NCBI RefSeq assembly: GCF_051245535.1
Contig: NZ_CP195303.1
Location: 1-64,000 of the forward strand
Length of the DNA stretch: 64,000 nt
Origin: Micavibrio aeruginosavorus_D
Lineage (GTDB): Bacteria > Pseudomonadota > Alphaproteobacteria > Micavibrionales > Micavibrionaceae
Reading direction: 5' to 3'
Part shown: in pieces, positions 44,311-53,597 of the stretch
Layout of the letters: each line of letters opens with the position of its first letter
Position numbering within the stretch: position 1 is the stretch's first letter
Program-made: the position numbers and the translations under genes
Notes under the pieces: model-generated
Database searches by the model: none
Told to the model about the DNA's origin: nothing
The model's input: the letters and a program-made list of their open reading frames with translations, nothing else

Positions 44311-45129
44311 ATGCGTTCATTGCTTCAGGCGGGCGATCCGCCCCCGTTTGAAATTCTCAATCCCGATGGGCGCAGCGATTGCATCCTGATCTGCGAGCAT
44401 GCTGGAAATCTGGTGCCTGCTGCGCTGGGGCGCATGGGGCTGGATGATGATGATTTTGGCCGCCATTACGCCGTGGATATTGGTGCGCGCGGTGTGACGG
44501 AACATCTCTCCCGTTTGCTGGATGCGCCCGCGATTGTCGCGACCTATTCCCGGCTGGTGGTGGATATCAACCGCACGGTCGATCACGAAACGACCTTTCC
44601 GGTGACGGGTGAGGGTAAACCCATCCCCGGCAATGTGGGCATAAGCGCCGCCGACAAGGCACAGCGCATCAATGAAATTTACAAACCGTTTGATCAGGCG
44701 GTGCAGGACGTGATGAATGCCGTTCTGGATCATGGGGGCCGCCCGATGTTGTTGGCGGTGCACAGCTATACGCCTGTCTTTTTCGGCACGCCGCGCCCGT
44801 GGGAATGCGCCGTGTTGTGGCGGGAGGATTGGCCTATGTCCCGGGCCATGATCAACCATCTCCGCGCCTTGAACCCGCATGTGGGGGATAACGAACCCTA
44901 TGACAGCCGGAAACAATGTTTCGGCACGTTGGACCGCCATGCCGGGGGGCATGGGGACGGGCCAGAGGGGGCGTTTTTATGGCCCCACGCCCTGGTCGAA
45001 ATTCGTAACAACCTGATCCAAAACGATAAAGACCAGCAATCATGGGCTGAAATTCTGGCCGGTGTGGTGGGTAAAATTATGGCGGATGAATCCAATCGCG
45101 GCCTTCCGCCCGACACCCCCTTGGGTTAA
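44311..45129 (+). CDS. N-formylglutamate amidohydrolase-family protein
   Basis: 272 residues. Family motifs: CILICEHAGNLVP (His/Glu), DIGARGVTEHLSRLLDAP, YSRLVVDINR, LAVHSYTPVFFG and the late EIRNNLIQ. It hydrolyses N-formyl amino acids in histidine degradation in some bacteria, but no hut genes are nearby, so the in vivo substrate is unclear. It lies seven bases after the DotI-like gene. Confidence 0.9.
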   Translation: MRSLLQAGDPPPFEILNPDGRSDCILICEHAGNLVPAALGRMGLDDDDFGRHYAVDIGARGVTEHLSRLLDAPAIVATYSRLVVDINRTVDHETTFPVTGEGKPIPGNVGISAADKAQRINEIYKPFDQAVQDVMNAVLDHGGRPMLLAVHSYTPVFFGTPRPWECAVLWREDWPMSRAMINHLRALNPHVGDNEPYDSRKQCFGTLDRHAGGHGDGPEGAFLWPHALVEIRNNLIQNDKDQQSWAEILAGVVGKIMADESNRGLPPDTPLG

Positions 45130-45218
45130 GATCGGCGCGTTAACCACCATCTGTGACCGCAGGCGACCTGTTTTATGCAAACGGGCTCCGGTCCTTGTAT
45201 TTGTAACGGGATTTGAAA

Positions 45219-45506
45219 ATGGCAGAAGCACAATTGAAAAGCGTTGGGTCCGATGATGGCACGCGCGAAGTGGACGGCGTAACGGGCAAGCGCCTGAAGG
45301 CCTTTATCGAGCGTCTGGAGCGTCTGGAAGAAGAGAAAACCGCGCTGGCCGAAGATATCAAGGACGTGTACGCAGAATCCAAAGCCGTTGGTTTTGACAC
45401 CAAAACCATCCGCAAAATTATCCGTATGCGCAAAGTGGCGCTGGATAAACGTCGCGAGGAAGAAATGCTGCTGGAAACATACAAAGCCGCCCTCGGTATG
45501 GAATAA
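45219..45506 (+). CDS. gapR: GapR-family nucleoid-associated protein (DUF2312)
   Basis: 95 residues of DUF2312. The coiled coil VTGKRLKAFIERLERLEEEK and the second helix TIRKIIRMRKVALDKRREEE match GapR, which binds overtwisted AT-rich DNA ahead of replication forks in Caulobacter. ATG 45219 is preferred over a TTG two codons earlier. Monocistronic with its own terminator. Confidence 0.94.
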   Translation: MAEAQLKSVGSDDGTREVDGVTGKRLKAFIERLERLEEEKTALAEDIKDVYAESKAVGFDTKTIRKIIRMRKVALDKRREEEMLLETYKAALGME

Positions 45507-45545
45507 TTGCTTTCTTTGCATTCGGCGTAAAAACCGACACAATAA

Positions 45546-45578
45546 GGGCCGGGGTTCTTCCCCGGCTTTTTCTTTTTT
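45546..45578 (+). terminator. Rho-independent terminator after gapR
   Basis: GCCGGGG-TTCTT-CCCCGGC stem (7 bp, perfect) followed by TTTTTCTTTTTT, 40 bases after the gapR stop. Confidence 0.93.
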
Positions 45579-45590
45579 AACGGGTTTTCC

Positions 45591-47570
45591 ATGACACATA
45601 TTCTGTCCCGTTTTTTCATTCCCGCCATGTTCTGCGCCATCGTCGTGCTGGCGCTGTTTTTCCGCGGGATTGAACAGGCGTTGTTCGCGCCGGTTCTGGG
45701 TGGCGCGTGGGTGTGTGCGGCCTTGGCGTTCTGGTCCGCGCGCCGGAATGACCGGTGGGATTTGCCGTGGGCACCATTGAGCGTGGCACTGGTGCTGTTC
45801 TTTGGCTGGATCGGGCTGGCTTTGTTCCGGGCCGATGTGATGTTTGTCAGCGGGGCGTTCACCGCCATGCTGTTGCTGGTTCCGGCGTTGTTTTTCACAC
45901 TCACGCTGCATCACGACCGTGATCCTGAAATTTTACCCGCGCTGGTGCGTGTGTTCGCGGGGCTGGGGGCGGTGTTGTCCGTCTGGACGATGTTTCAGGC
46001 GGCGGTGCTGCCCGATCTGGCGGGGGGGCGCATTCACCACCCTTTCCTGAATGCCAATGATCTGGGGGCCTTTATCGCGATGGGTGTGCCCTTTGCCTTG
46101 ACCATGCTGTTGCGCGAATCGGGGCGTGTGATGGTGGCGGGTGGGATCATGCTGGCGCTGGCGCTGGTGGCGATTGCCATGACGGAAAGCCGGGGCGGGT
46201 TTCTGGCCGCCGGGGCGGTGATTGTGGTGATGGCCCTTTGGTGCGCGCCACTGACACGCCAGCGTATCGGGCCATTTGTTTTGACGCTGGTGGCGGCATG
46301 GGCCATCTGGTTTGCGTTATGTGCGTATTTGAATGATACAACGACGATCGCAACGCGGTTTGGCGGCATTATGGGCGATTCCAAGGCCAGCATTGATGAA
46401 CGCTATCTGATCTGGACCACGGCCCTGTCCATGGCGGCGCAACACCCATGGACGGGGATCGGTGGATTGGCGTCGTTTTATCTGTCCTATGCGGCCATGC
46501 GTCCCTTTGGCGATACCAGTGATGGGTATTTCGTGCATTTTGACCCGCTGCAATTCGCCGTCGAAACGGGTATTCCGGCGCTGGTGTTTTTCTATCTGTT
46601 GCTGGGTGTGATTGCGGTGCGCACGATTTGGGCGGCATCGGCGACGCAGAATATGGGCCAACGTCTGGCGGTGCTGGCTCCGGCGGCGTCTTTGCTGGTT
46701 CTGGTGCTGAATGCGCATCTGAGCTTTCAGCTTTATATGCCCGTGTTCCTGATCCCCGCCGGGGTTATTCTGGCGGCGTGGTATGTGGCGACGGAACAGT
46801 GTCTGGGGCGGAATTGTTTATCCGTGTCGTTTCAAAACCCCGTTGTGCGGCGGTTGGTGTTTGCCGGGGTGATGGCGGCGTTTGTGTTGAGCGCCGTGTG
46901 GTGCGCGCGGGCCGGGGCGGGCATTTATTACACCGACCGCGGCCATGCGGCGATTGGGCGCGGTGATTTTGACAGCGCGGATCGATTGTTGAAGACGGCC
47001 CGGATGGTGGCGCCGGATTCATATTCCCGCGCCCATTATATCGATGCCGTGGCGGCGCGAATGCGGTTGAATAAAAATATTCTGGGCGGGCAAGACCCGC
47101 GCGCAATCTATGACCGGGCCATCGCCGGGTATGACCGCGCCATTGCCCTCAATCCCTATAATGCCTATTACCGGAATGAAAAGGCGTTGTTGTCCTTCGC
47201 CGCCGCCGACACGTTGGAGCCGGACGGCGTGGCCAAGGCCGAGCAAATTTTGCGCGATGCGTTGGCCCTCGATCCCTTGAATTTCGAAGTGCGGGTGGGT
47301 TTGTCCCAGGTCTATGCGTCATCCGGGCGCATGGATATGGCCGTTGCCGTGTTGGAGGACGTTATGCGTTGGCGCGTAGCAGAACTTTATGCATCTCCGC
47401 AATATCTGAACATGCTGGCACAACGCTATCAGCAGGTGGGGAATACAGAACGTGCCGCGTTCTATGCGCAGAAGATCAAAGAGCGTACAGAGCAGCGCAA
47501 TGTTCAGGTGCGTGGCCGGACGGGCGTGGATCAATGGCTGAAAAAATTACGGGACCGACTGGCCCCGTAA
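45591..47570 (+). CDS. O-antigen ligase/polymerase-like membrane protein with TPR tail (paralogue 2)
   Basis: 659 residues with the same layout as the gene at 32517: about eleven helices, Wzy_C-type loop (DERYLIWTTALSMAAQHPW, then TGIGGLASF), then TPR repeats in the C-terminal about 180 residues (YDRAIALNPYNAYYRNEKA). The ATG is 13 bases after the gapR terminator region. Two divergent copies suggest two glycan substrates or an ancient duplication. Confidence 0.85.
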   Translation: MTHILSRFFIPAMFCAIVVLALFFRGIEQALFAPVLGGAWVCAALAFWSARRNDRWDLPWAPLSVALVLFFGWIGLALFRADVMFVSGAFTAMLLLVPALFFTLTLHHDRDPEILPALVRVFAGLGAVLSVWTMFQAAVLPDLAGGRIHHPFLNANDLGAFIAMGVPFALTMLLRESGRVMVAGGIMLALALVAIAMTESRGGFLAAGAVIVVMALWCAPLTRQRIGPFVLTLVAAWAIWFALCAYLNDTTTIATRFGGIMGDSKASIDERYLIWTTALSMAAQHPWTGIGGLASFYLSYAAMRPFGDTSDGYFVHFDPLQFAVETGIPALVFFYLLLGVIAVRTIWAASATQNMGQRLAVLAPAASLLVLVLNAHLSFQLYMPVFLIPAGVILAAWYVATEQCLGRNCLSVSFQNPVVRRLVFAGVMAAFVLSAVWCARAGAGIYYTDRGHAAIGRGDFDSADRLLKTARMVAPDSYSRAHYIDAVAARMRLNKNILGGQDPRAIYDRAIAGYDRAIALNPYNAYYRNEKALLSFAAADTLEPDGVAKAEQILRDALALDPLNFEVRVGLSQVYASSGRMDMAVAVLEDVMRWRVAELYASPQYLNMLAQRYQQVGNTERAAFYAQKIKERTEQRNVQVRGRTGVDQWLKKLRDRLAP

Positions 47571-47593
47571 TTTTGTATGCGTGATTTCGTATG

Positions 47594-47926
47594 TTAGTTG
47601 ATGGTCAGGTGCTGTGGCACATTGGCGCGCTTTGCCGCCGATTCATCGCGGAAGCGCACTTCAACTTCGGCCAATCGTGCCAGTGTGTTTAACATGCGAA
47701 CGGCCTTCGGGGCGTCATTATACGCGTCGCCAAAGGCGGCCAATTCTTTCATCGCTTCGCGATCATCGTCGGACATAAAGCGGGAGCGCATCAGCGCGCT
47801 GGCGACCAGCAGGAACATTTGATCGGAGCTGTAACGGGATTTGCCGGAGTCGGCGCGCTCAAGCATGCGGTCTCCGATATGGGAGCCAGTAGAGTTTTCG
47901 TTGAAACTTCTTTTCAAATCCGACAT
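47594..47926 (-). CDS. Hypothetical protein with CtrA-like site upstream
   Basis: 110 residues, soluble and charged, no signal peptide. Helical pattern SSDQMFLLVASALMRSRFMS and KAVRMLNTLARLAEVEVRF. A full CtrA-type box (TTAA-N7-TTAA) lies about 37-51 bp upstream of its start, so cell-cycle or motility-type regulation is plausible. No family recognised. Confidence 0.7.
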   Translation of the reverse strand: MSDLKRSFNENSTGSHIGDRMLERADSGKSRYSSDQMFLLVASALMRSRFMSDDDREAMKELAAFGDAYNDAPKAVRMLNTLARLAEVEVRFRDESAAKRANVPQHLTIN

Positions 47927-47952
47927 GTCTACATCCTGTTCTTTAACGCTAC

Positions 47953-47977
47953 TGTTAATTTATTAACATTTTTTTAA
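47953..47977. promoter_or_regulatory. AT-palindrome and full CtrA-like box
   Basis: TGTTAATTTATTAACA (47953-47968) is a perfect palindrome (7-bp arms). Overlapping it, TTAA at 47963 and TTAA at 47974 have seven bases between them, the CtrA consensus spacing TTAA-N7-TTAA. It lies in the gap between two divergent genes (47926 minus and 48135 plus) and could serve either. Confidence 0.5.
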
Positions 47978-48134
47978 ACCTTACCCAAAAAACGGCTCTG
48001 GCGCAAGGAAAAATCAGAATTATGGGAAAGTGCCGGATTTCTGCGGCCTTGGGGGTGGGGTGGAATTTACCGATTATTTATATTTTCCCTATATCGTGAC
48101 AGCGAACAGGAAGACCATAAAAAAAGAGGATTTG

Positions 48135-48782
48135 ATGAAACCCGTTTCGCTCAACCATACGATGATCCAGATGTCACAACGTCTCGACGCGTATCTGGAT
48201 GCACGCGATGCGGAAATTCGTCAGGAAGAATCCGGCCAGGACGAAGCCAGTCACAATGAAGAGCGCGCCTTGCGTGCCGTCGACAGCCTGCTGGCCCATC
48301 TGCACAAACAGGCGCTGGACGCCGAAATTCATTTCAAGCGGCTGGAACAACAGCGCGGGGCGAAAGACCCGATGGCGCAAATCGCCGCCGATATGATGGA
48401 CAGCGCGAAAAGCGCCTATCTGACCCGTATGCTGGAAGCCCGCGAAGACGACGCCGTTCAGGCCGCGGTGAAAGCCATGCTGCTGCGTCTGGATGATGAA
48501 CGCGAAGCCGAATTGGCCGAAACCAAGCAAAAATTCTGGGACCGCCTGAACGCGTTCCACCTGCGCATGCGCAGACAGATGGAAGCGGAACAGAACACGC
48601 ATGATCCATTCATGGCCTTTATGGCGATGATGATGATGAATGGGATGTCTGCGGGCCTGAACAACTCAATTGATGCGGCCCAAAAACAAATGCGGCGCCA
48701 AAGAACCTTTGCCGCCGCATTCGCTGAAGCATCCTTCGGGCCGCAACCCGGCGGGTCTATGTCGGCGTTTGCCGGTTCTTAA
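48135..48782 (+). CDS. Hypothetical coiled-coil protein
   Basis: 215 residues from ATG 48135, with AGAGGA seven to twelve bases upstream. Mostly helical and charged (QMSQRLDAYLDARDAEIRQE, EREAELAETKQKFWDRLNAF), with a Met-rich stretch MAFMAMMMMNGMSAG near the C-terminus. No family recognised. Its last 26 bases overlap the 3' end of the convergent acs. Confidence 0.7.
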   Translation: MKPVSLNHTMIQMSQRLDAYLDARDAEIRQEESGQDEASHNEERALRAVDSLLAHLHKQALDAEIHFKRLEQQRGAKDPMAQIAADMMDSAKSAYLTRMLEAREDDAVQAAVKAMLLRLDDEREAELAETKQKFWDRLNAFHLRMRRQMEAEQNTHDPFMAFMAMMMMNGMSAGLNNSIDAAQKQMRRQRTFAAAFAEASFGPQPGGSMSAFAGS

Positions 48783-50733
48783 GCAGCTCATCCACCACGG
48801 CCGGGTCGGCCAGCGTGGATATATCCCCCAAACTGTCAATTTCACCGGCGGCGACTTTGCGCAAAATGCGGCGCATGATTTTTCCTGACCGTGTTTTGGG
48901 CAGGCCGCTGACCCATTGGATCACATCCGGTGAGGCAATCGGGCCGATGATCTTGCGGACCACCTGCACAATTTCCTTTTTCATCTCCTCACTCGGTTCG
49001 CGCCCGGTGTTCAGGATGACATAGGCATAAATGCCCTGACCCTTCAGATCGTGCGGAAAACCGACCACGGCGGATTCCGCCACGCATTCATGTTCGTTGA
49101 TGGCGGATTCAATTTCCGCCGTGCCGAACCGGTGGCCGGATACGTTGATGACGTCATCGACGCGGCCCGTGATCCAGTAATAGCCATCTTCGTCACGGCG
49201 GCATCCGTCACCGGTGAAATATTTGCCCTTGAACGTGCTGAAATAGGTTTGTTCGAACCGCGCATGATCGCGGAACACGGTGCGCATCATGCCCGGCCAC
49301 GCATCGGCAATGCACAGATTGCCTTCGCACGGGCCATTCATAATATGACCTTCGCCATCGACAATTTCCGGGGCCACGCCAAAGAACGGTTTTGTGGCCG
49401 AACCCGGCTTGGTCGCAATGGCGCCGGGCAGCGGCGTAATCATGTGGCCACCGGTTTCGGTTTGCCACCATGTGTCGACGATGGGGCAACGCCCTTCGCC
49501 AACCACGCTGTTGTACCACATCCATGCTTCATGGTTGATCGGTTCACCCACGCTGCCCAAAATGCGCAAGGTGGAACGGCTGGTTTTCTTGACCCATTCA
49601 TCCCCTTCGCGCAGCAGGGATCGGATTGCGGTGGGGGCGGTGTAGAAAATATTGACCTTGTGCTTGTCAATCACCTGCCAGAAGCGGGAGAAGTCCGGAT
49701 AATTCGGCACGCCTTCAAACATCAGCGATGTGGCGCCGTTGGCCAGCGGGCCATAAACGATATAAGAATGCCCCGTGACCCAACCCACATCGGCCGTGCA
49801 CCAGTAAATTTCACCCGGCTGATAATCAAACACCCATTCATGGGTCAGGCTGGTATACACCATATACCCGCCGGTGGTGTGCAACACGCCCTTCGGTTTT
49901 CCGGTGGAGCCAGAGGTGTAGAGAATGAACAACGGGTCTTCCGCATTCATTTCCTCACACGCGCAATCGGTGCTTTGTGCATCGACCAGATCATGCCACC
50001 AGAAATCACGTTTGGAATTCCACGCCACATCGCCGCCCGTGCGTTTCAAAACGATCACGGTGGATACGTCGGGGCAGGATTTCAGCGCTTCATCCGTGTT
50101 TTTCTTCAACGGCACTTTCTTGCCACCGCGCAGGCCTTCATCCGCTGTAATCACGATATTGGAATCGCAATCCAGAATACGATCGCGCAGCGAATCTGGC
50201 GAAAATCCGCCAAACACAACCGAATGAACCGCCCCGATGCGGGCGCAGGCCAGCATGGCGTATGTCGCCTCCGGCACCATCGGCATATAAATGGTGACGC
50301 GGTCGCCTTTCTTCACGCCGCGCGCTTTCAGCGCGTTGGCCAGTTTGGACACTTCATCCTTCAACTGGGTGTAGGTGATGTGCTTGCTCTCGCTCGGGTC
50401 ATCCCCCTCCCAGATCAGCGCGGTCTGGTTCGCGCGGGCGGGCAAATGGCGGTCAATGCAGTTATAGGCCGCGTTCAATACGCCATCTTCGTACCATTTG
50501 ATGGATACGGGGGTGTTGAAACTGGTGTTCTTGATTGTGGTTGGTTTTTTAAACCATGTGATGCGTTCCGCCATATCACCCCAGAACCCGTTGGGGTCGG
50601 TGATGGAGCGTTGATACAACGCGTCATATTGGGCGGCGGTGATATGCGCCTTGGATGTGATGGCGGCGCTGGGCTGGAAAAAATCCTTGGTCATTGCGAC
50701 TCCGGCTGGGTTTTTCGTGACGGTTGATGACAT
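48757..50733 (-). CDS. acs: Acetate--CoA ligase (acetyl-CoA synthetase)
   Basis: 658-residue AMP-forming ligase activating acetate to acetyl-CoA. P-loop-like YTSGSTGKPKGVLHT, adenylate core VDTWWQTETGG and the acetylation-regulated lysine motif PKTRSGKIMRRIL near the C-terminus are all intact. ATG 50733 gives a short N-terminal extension; MTKDFFQPS (13 codons later) is an alternative. It allows growth on acetate and links to the TCA cycle. Confidence 0.97.
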   Translation of the reverse strand: MSSTVTKNPAGVAMTKDFFQPSAAITSKAHITAAQYDALYQRSITDPNGFWGDMAERITWFKKPTTIKNTSFNTPVSIKWYEDGVLNAAYNCIDRHLPARANQTALIWEGDDPSESKHITYTQLKDEVSKLANALKARGVKKGDRVTIYMPMVPEATYAMLACARIGAVHSVVFGGFSPDSLRDRILDCDSNIVITADEGLRGGKKVPLKKNTDEALKSCPDVSTVIVLKRTGGDVAWNSKRDFWWHDLVDAQSTDCACEEMNAEDPLFILYTSGSTGKPKGVLHTTGGYMVYTSLTHEWVFDYQPGEIYWCTADVGWVTGHSYIVYGPLANGATSLMFEGVPNYPDFSRFWQVIDKHKVNIFYTAPTAIRSLLREGDEWVKKTSRSTLRILGSVGEPINHEAWMWYNSVVGEGRCPIVDTWWQTETGGHMITPLPGAIATKPGSATKPFFGVAPEIVDGEGHIMNGPCEGNLCIADAWPGMMRTVFRDHARFEQTYFSTFKGKYFTGDGCRRDEDGYYWITGRVDDVINVSGHRFGTAEIESAINEHECVAESAVVGFPHDLKGQGIYAYVILNTGREPSEEMKKEIVQVVRKIIGPIASPDVIQWVSGLPKTRSGKIMRRILRKVAAGEIDSLGDISTLADPAVVDELLKNRQTPT

Positions 50734-50934
50734 GGCGAAATAGCCCCTGAATTTTGCTGAAAAAGCATTAGATTCTAAATTTTATGCCAAAATTTGTAAC
50801 ACAGCCCTAAAGCCGGGGGGAGGGGCGGTGTTTGTGCAGCGCAAAAATCGTTGGATTCGTCGGGTTTTTACGTATGTTGGCCGTGGATATAATTATTTTG
50901 CATAATGTTTGCTTTTGGGTGTATTTTCCCTGCC

Positions 50935-52170
50935 ATGACAGAGAAAACAGATCCATTGCTGATAGGTTTGCGCGACCGCTTCGCCCGTGCGGTGCATGGC
51001 GGCGACCGTGCGCGCACCGCGACCTTTATCAATCCGCATTTGCAGGAATTGGGTCAGTGCGAATGGATGGAAGGCTACAGCCTGAATAACGGGCAGGATT
51101 GGGCGCTGAAGCGGATGGTGTTGTCATCCGAAAACGGCGATCCTGTCGTGCAACAAATCCAGCAAGATCGTTACAGCCATATCAGCTTCGGTGAAATGCT
51201 CTATCGCCTGCACGAATATGAACGCGGGCAAGATGCGCTGGGCTATCTGCGTGACAAAGATGATTCTGGCCATGCCGTGGGCACACCTCTGTTTCTGGAC
51301 GTCGCGGCGGTTGAGGGTATTCCTCACGATGCCAGTGGCTCTCTGGTCATCCCGCAAAATGGTCACATTGTCGGGGATGGAAAATTCCCTCTCTCGGCCT
51401 TCGCAATCGCGGCCAGCACGGTGCAACGTAAAAAAGATGGGGCGGGACTGGCCGTTGCCATGCCGCCGCAATCGGTGGCGATGTGTCTGTCCGATGAAAA
51501 AGACATTTTTACAATGACGGATGAAGTGAAGGCGTACTTGTTCAACGTCGCTTCCCGAATTTCAAGTACGGTTTCTGACTTGAGAAAAAATGACATGAAG
51601 GGGCGATTTTTTGAAAACGGATCATCGTGGCCGGACTATCAATCACTGTTTGAGGAGCGTTATTGCTATGTAGCTACATCCGGTTATACGGAAAAGATGG
51701 CGAATACGGCATGCGAGTTTCGTTCCCAGGCACCTGTGAAAATTGGAAGCTATGTTTTTGCAATGATGTCTGCGGCCGAGCTGCTGTGTGACCGAATTTT
51801 GTACGCAGATTTTATGCAGGAAAAGGATTCGCTGCGTAAGGTTAAAAAGAAACATGAAGACGTGGTGGAGCGTCATTTTTTAGGAATGGATCGTAAAATA
51901 AACATTTCACCGTTTGATGTAACCGCCGATTTGTTCGTGAAATCCGTCAAAAATCAAACATTCGATCGCGCGCTTGAATGTGAGAAGATGCAATCCATTG
52001 TCGCCATTCTTGAAAACATGGCGCGCAGTGTAGCGATTGATTTAAATTCGATCCCGGAAGATGTGAATTTTGCGTTGGGTGATGAGGGTCAGCGACTGGC
52101 GTTGACGGCTGATAACAATGCTCAGAATATGAAGGCCATTCCGCCTTATGTTGGCGCGGGGCCGGGTTAG
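50935..52170 (+). CDS. Hypothetical protein
   Basis: 411 residues from ATG 50935 (MTEKTDPLL; another ATG ten codons upstream is possible). Soluble, no signal peptide. Helical C-terminal half (KVKKKHEDVVERHFLGMDRK). From about 51540 the base composition is visibly AT-richer than the first half, as if two pieces of different history were joined. No family recognised. Confidence 0.7.
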   Translation: MTEKTDPLLIGLRDRFARAVHGGDRARTATFINPHLQELGQCEWMEGYSLNNGQDWALKRMVLSSENGDPVVQQIQQDRYSHISFGEMLYRLHEYERGQDALGYLRDKDDSGHAVGTPLFLDVAAVEGIPHDASGSLVIPQNGHIVGDGKFPLSAFAIAASTVQRKKDGAGLAVAMPPQSVAMCLSDEKDIFTMTDEVKAYLFNVASRISSTVSDLRKNDMKGRFFENGSSWPDYQSLFEERYCYVATSGYTEKMANTACEFRSQAPVKIGSYVFAMMSAAELLCDRILYADFMQEKDSLRKVKKKHEDVVERHFLGMDRKINISPFDVTADLFVKSVKNQTFDRALECEKMQSIVAILENMARSVAIDLNSIPEDVNFALGDEGQRLALTADNNAQNMKAIPPYVGAGPG

Positions 52171-52178
52171 AGCTTTCC

Positions 52179-53063
52179 CTATAAAACCGGATCCGCCTCA
52201 ATCGGCTGAGCCTTCTGCGCCTTGCGCAGGGCGATGATGCCGACGCCGGACAGGGTCAGGGCTCCGCCAATCACCAGCGATTGATCGATATGTTCACCCA
52301 GCATCATGGCGGACAGGATAATCGCCACCACCGGCATCAACAGGATAAAGCACGTGACCTTGGCCACCTCGTTGCGGGAGAGCAGGGCTTGCCAGAGGAT
52401 GTGCGACAGGCTGACCAGCACGACTTGATACCCAATCGCGCCGCCCAGTTGAGACCAGTCGGTTTCGGCGACCTGCGCCCATCCGGCCGGGGCCATGATC
52501 AGCGAGGCGATCAGGACGAACGGCACGGCAAAGCCGTTGGTCAGGGCGATAAAGGTGGCGGGGTGGACGCTTTTCAACTGGCGCATACGGATATAGCTGA
52601 ACGCCAGCGCGATGGTGCAGGCCATGGTGATGGCAAAGCCCAGCGGGTGCCCGGCGACATCCGGCCCCTTGAGCGTGACCAGCAGGCCCGCAAAGCCAAG
52701 CGCAATGCCGCCCCATGTGCGCCAGCCGATTTTTTCCGCCAGCAACCACCATCCCAGCAACGTCGCAAACAGGATTTGCGATTGCAACAGGATGGCCATG
52801 GTCGATGCGTCCATCATCTTCATGGCAACGAACAGGAAGCCTTGGTGCAGGACGCACATATAGAAAGAAATTTCCGCGATCTTTTTCGCCACATCCCACC
52901 CGGGCCATTTGATAAAGGGCAGGAAGACCAGTGTGGTTAGGGCAAAGCGCAACGTGATGAAGGTCAGCGGTTCGGCTTGGTTGACGCCGATTTTAATGGC
53001 AACTATGTTCCCGCCCCAAATGACGATGACCAACAGGCTGAGAAGAACATCACGCAACGACAT
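52179..53063 (-). CDS. EamA/DMT-family transporter
   Basis: 294 residues with ten hydrophobic helices in two five-helix EamA repeats (VIWGGNIVAIKIGVNQAEPL at the start; ILWQALLSRNEVAKVTCFIL in the second half). It belongs to the drug/metabolite transporter superfamily and probably exports amino acids or metabolites. Its stop is nine bases from the stop of the convergent hypothetical gene. Confidence 0.93.
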   Translation of the reverse strand: MSLRDVLLSLLVIVIWGGNIVAIKIGVNQAEPLTFITLRFALTTLVFLPFIKWPGWDVAKKIAEISFYMCVLHQGFLFVAMKMMDASTMAILLQSQILFATLLGWWLLAEKIGWRTWGGIALGFAGLLVTLKGPDVAGHPLGFAITMACTIALAFSYIRMRQLKSVHPATFIALTNGFAVPFVLIASLIMAPAGWAQVAETDWSQLGGAIGYQVVLVSLSHILWQALLSRNEVAKVTCFILLMPVVAIILSAMMLGEHIDQSLVIGGALTLSGVGIIALRKAQKAQPIEADPVL

Positions 53064-53089
53064 AATACGCAGAACCTTTATTTAAGATG

Positions 53090-53500
53090 TTATTTCAGGC
53101 CGCCCATTTTGCAGATAATTTTCCATTCGGCGGCCGTGACGGGCGATACGGACAGACGGGATTGTTTGACCAACGCCATATCCTGTAACGCCTTGGTGTC
53201 TTTAATGGCGGCCAGTGTTACGGGCTTGGGCATGGCGCGGTCGGCTTTCACATCGACCATGACGAATTTGCCTTTTTCATCGGTCGGGTCAGGGTAGGAT
53301 TCGCGGGCGATTGTGACGATGCCGACAATCTCCTTGCCCTCATTGGAATGGTAGAAAAAGGCTTCATCCCCCTTCTTCATGGCGCGGAGGTTATTGGCGG
53401 CCTGATAATTGCGCACGCCGTTCCAGCCCTCGACACCTTTTTTCACCTGCTGGTCCCAGGACCAGACGAAGGGTTCACTTTTGACCAGCCAGTAAGCCAT
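53090..53500 (-). CDS. EVE-domain protein
   Basis: 136 residues, the whole length an EVE (PUA-like) domain: MAYWLVKSEPFVWSWDQQV at the start, GVRNYQAANNLRAMKKGDEA in the middle and VTLAAIKDTKALQDMALVKQ later. EVE domains bind modified bases in nucleic acids. It follows the three-gene paralogue cluster on the same strand, separated by a terminator. Confidence 0.93.
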   Translation of the reverse strand: MAYWLVKSEPFVWSWDQQVKKGVEGWNGVRNYQAANNLRAMKKGDEAFFYHSNEGKEIVGIVTIARESYPDPTDEKGKFVMVDVKADRAMPKPVTLAAIKDTKALQDMALVKQSRLSVSPVTAAEWKIICKMGGLK

Positions 53501-53517
53501 TCGAGAAATTTCCTTTT

Positions 53518-53552
53518 AAAATCAAAACGGACGGCCCCAAAGGACCGCCCGT
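53518..53552 (-). terminator. Rho-independent terminator downstream of the tandem paralogues
   Basis: Read on the minus strand, an 11-bp stem (ACGGGCGGTCC with GGGCCGTCCGT, two G-U pairs) and a four-base loop precede TTTTGATTTT. It separates the paralogue cluster from the EVE gene. Confidence 0.75.
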
Positions 53553-53597
53553 CTATGATATGGACCGGATCCGGCCCTTGGCAAGGGCCGTGGGGCC

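Noticed and set aside
49051..50727. Long open frame (558 codons) opposite acs
   Set aside because: It is the antisense of a fully conserved acetyl-CoA synthetase gene; its translation has no domain pattern, a common effect of GC-biased third positions.
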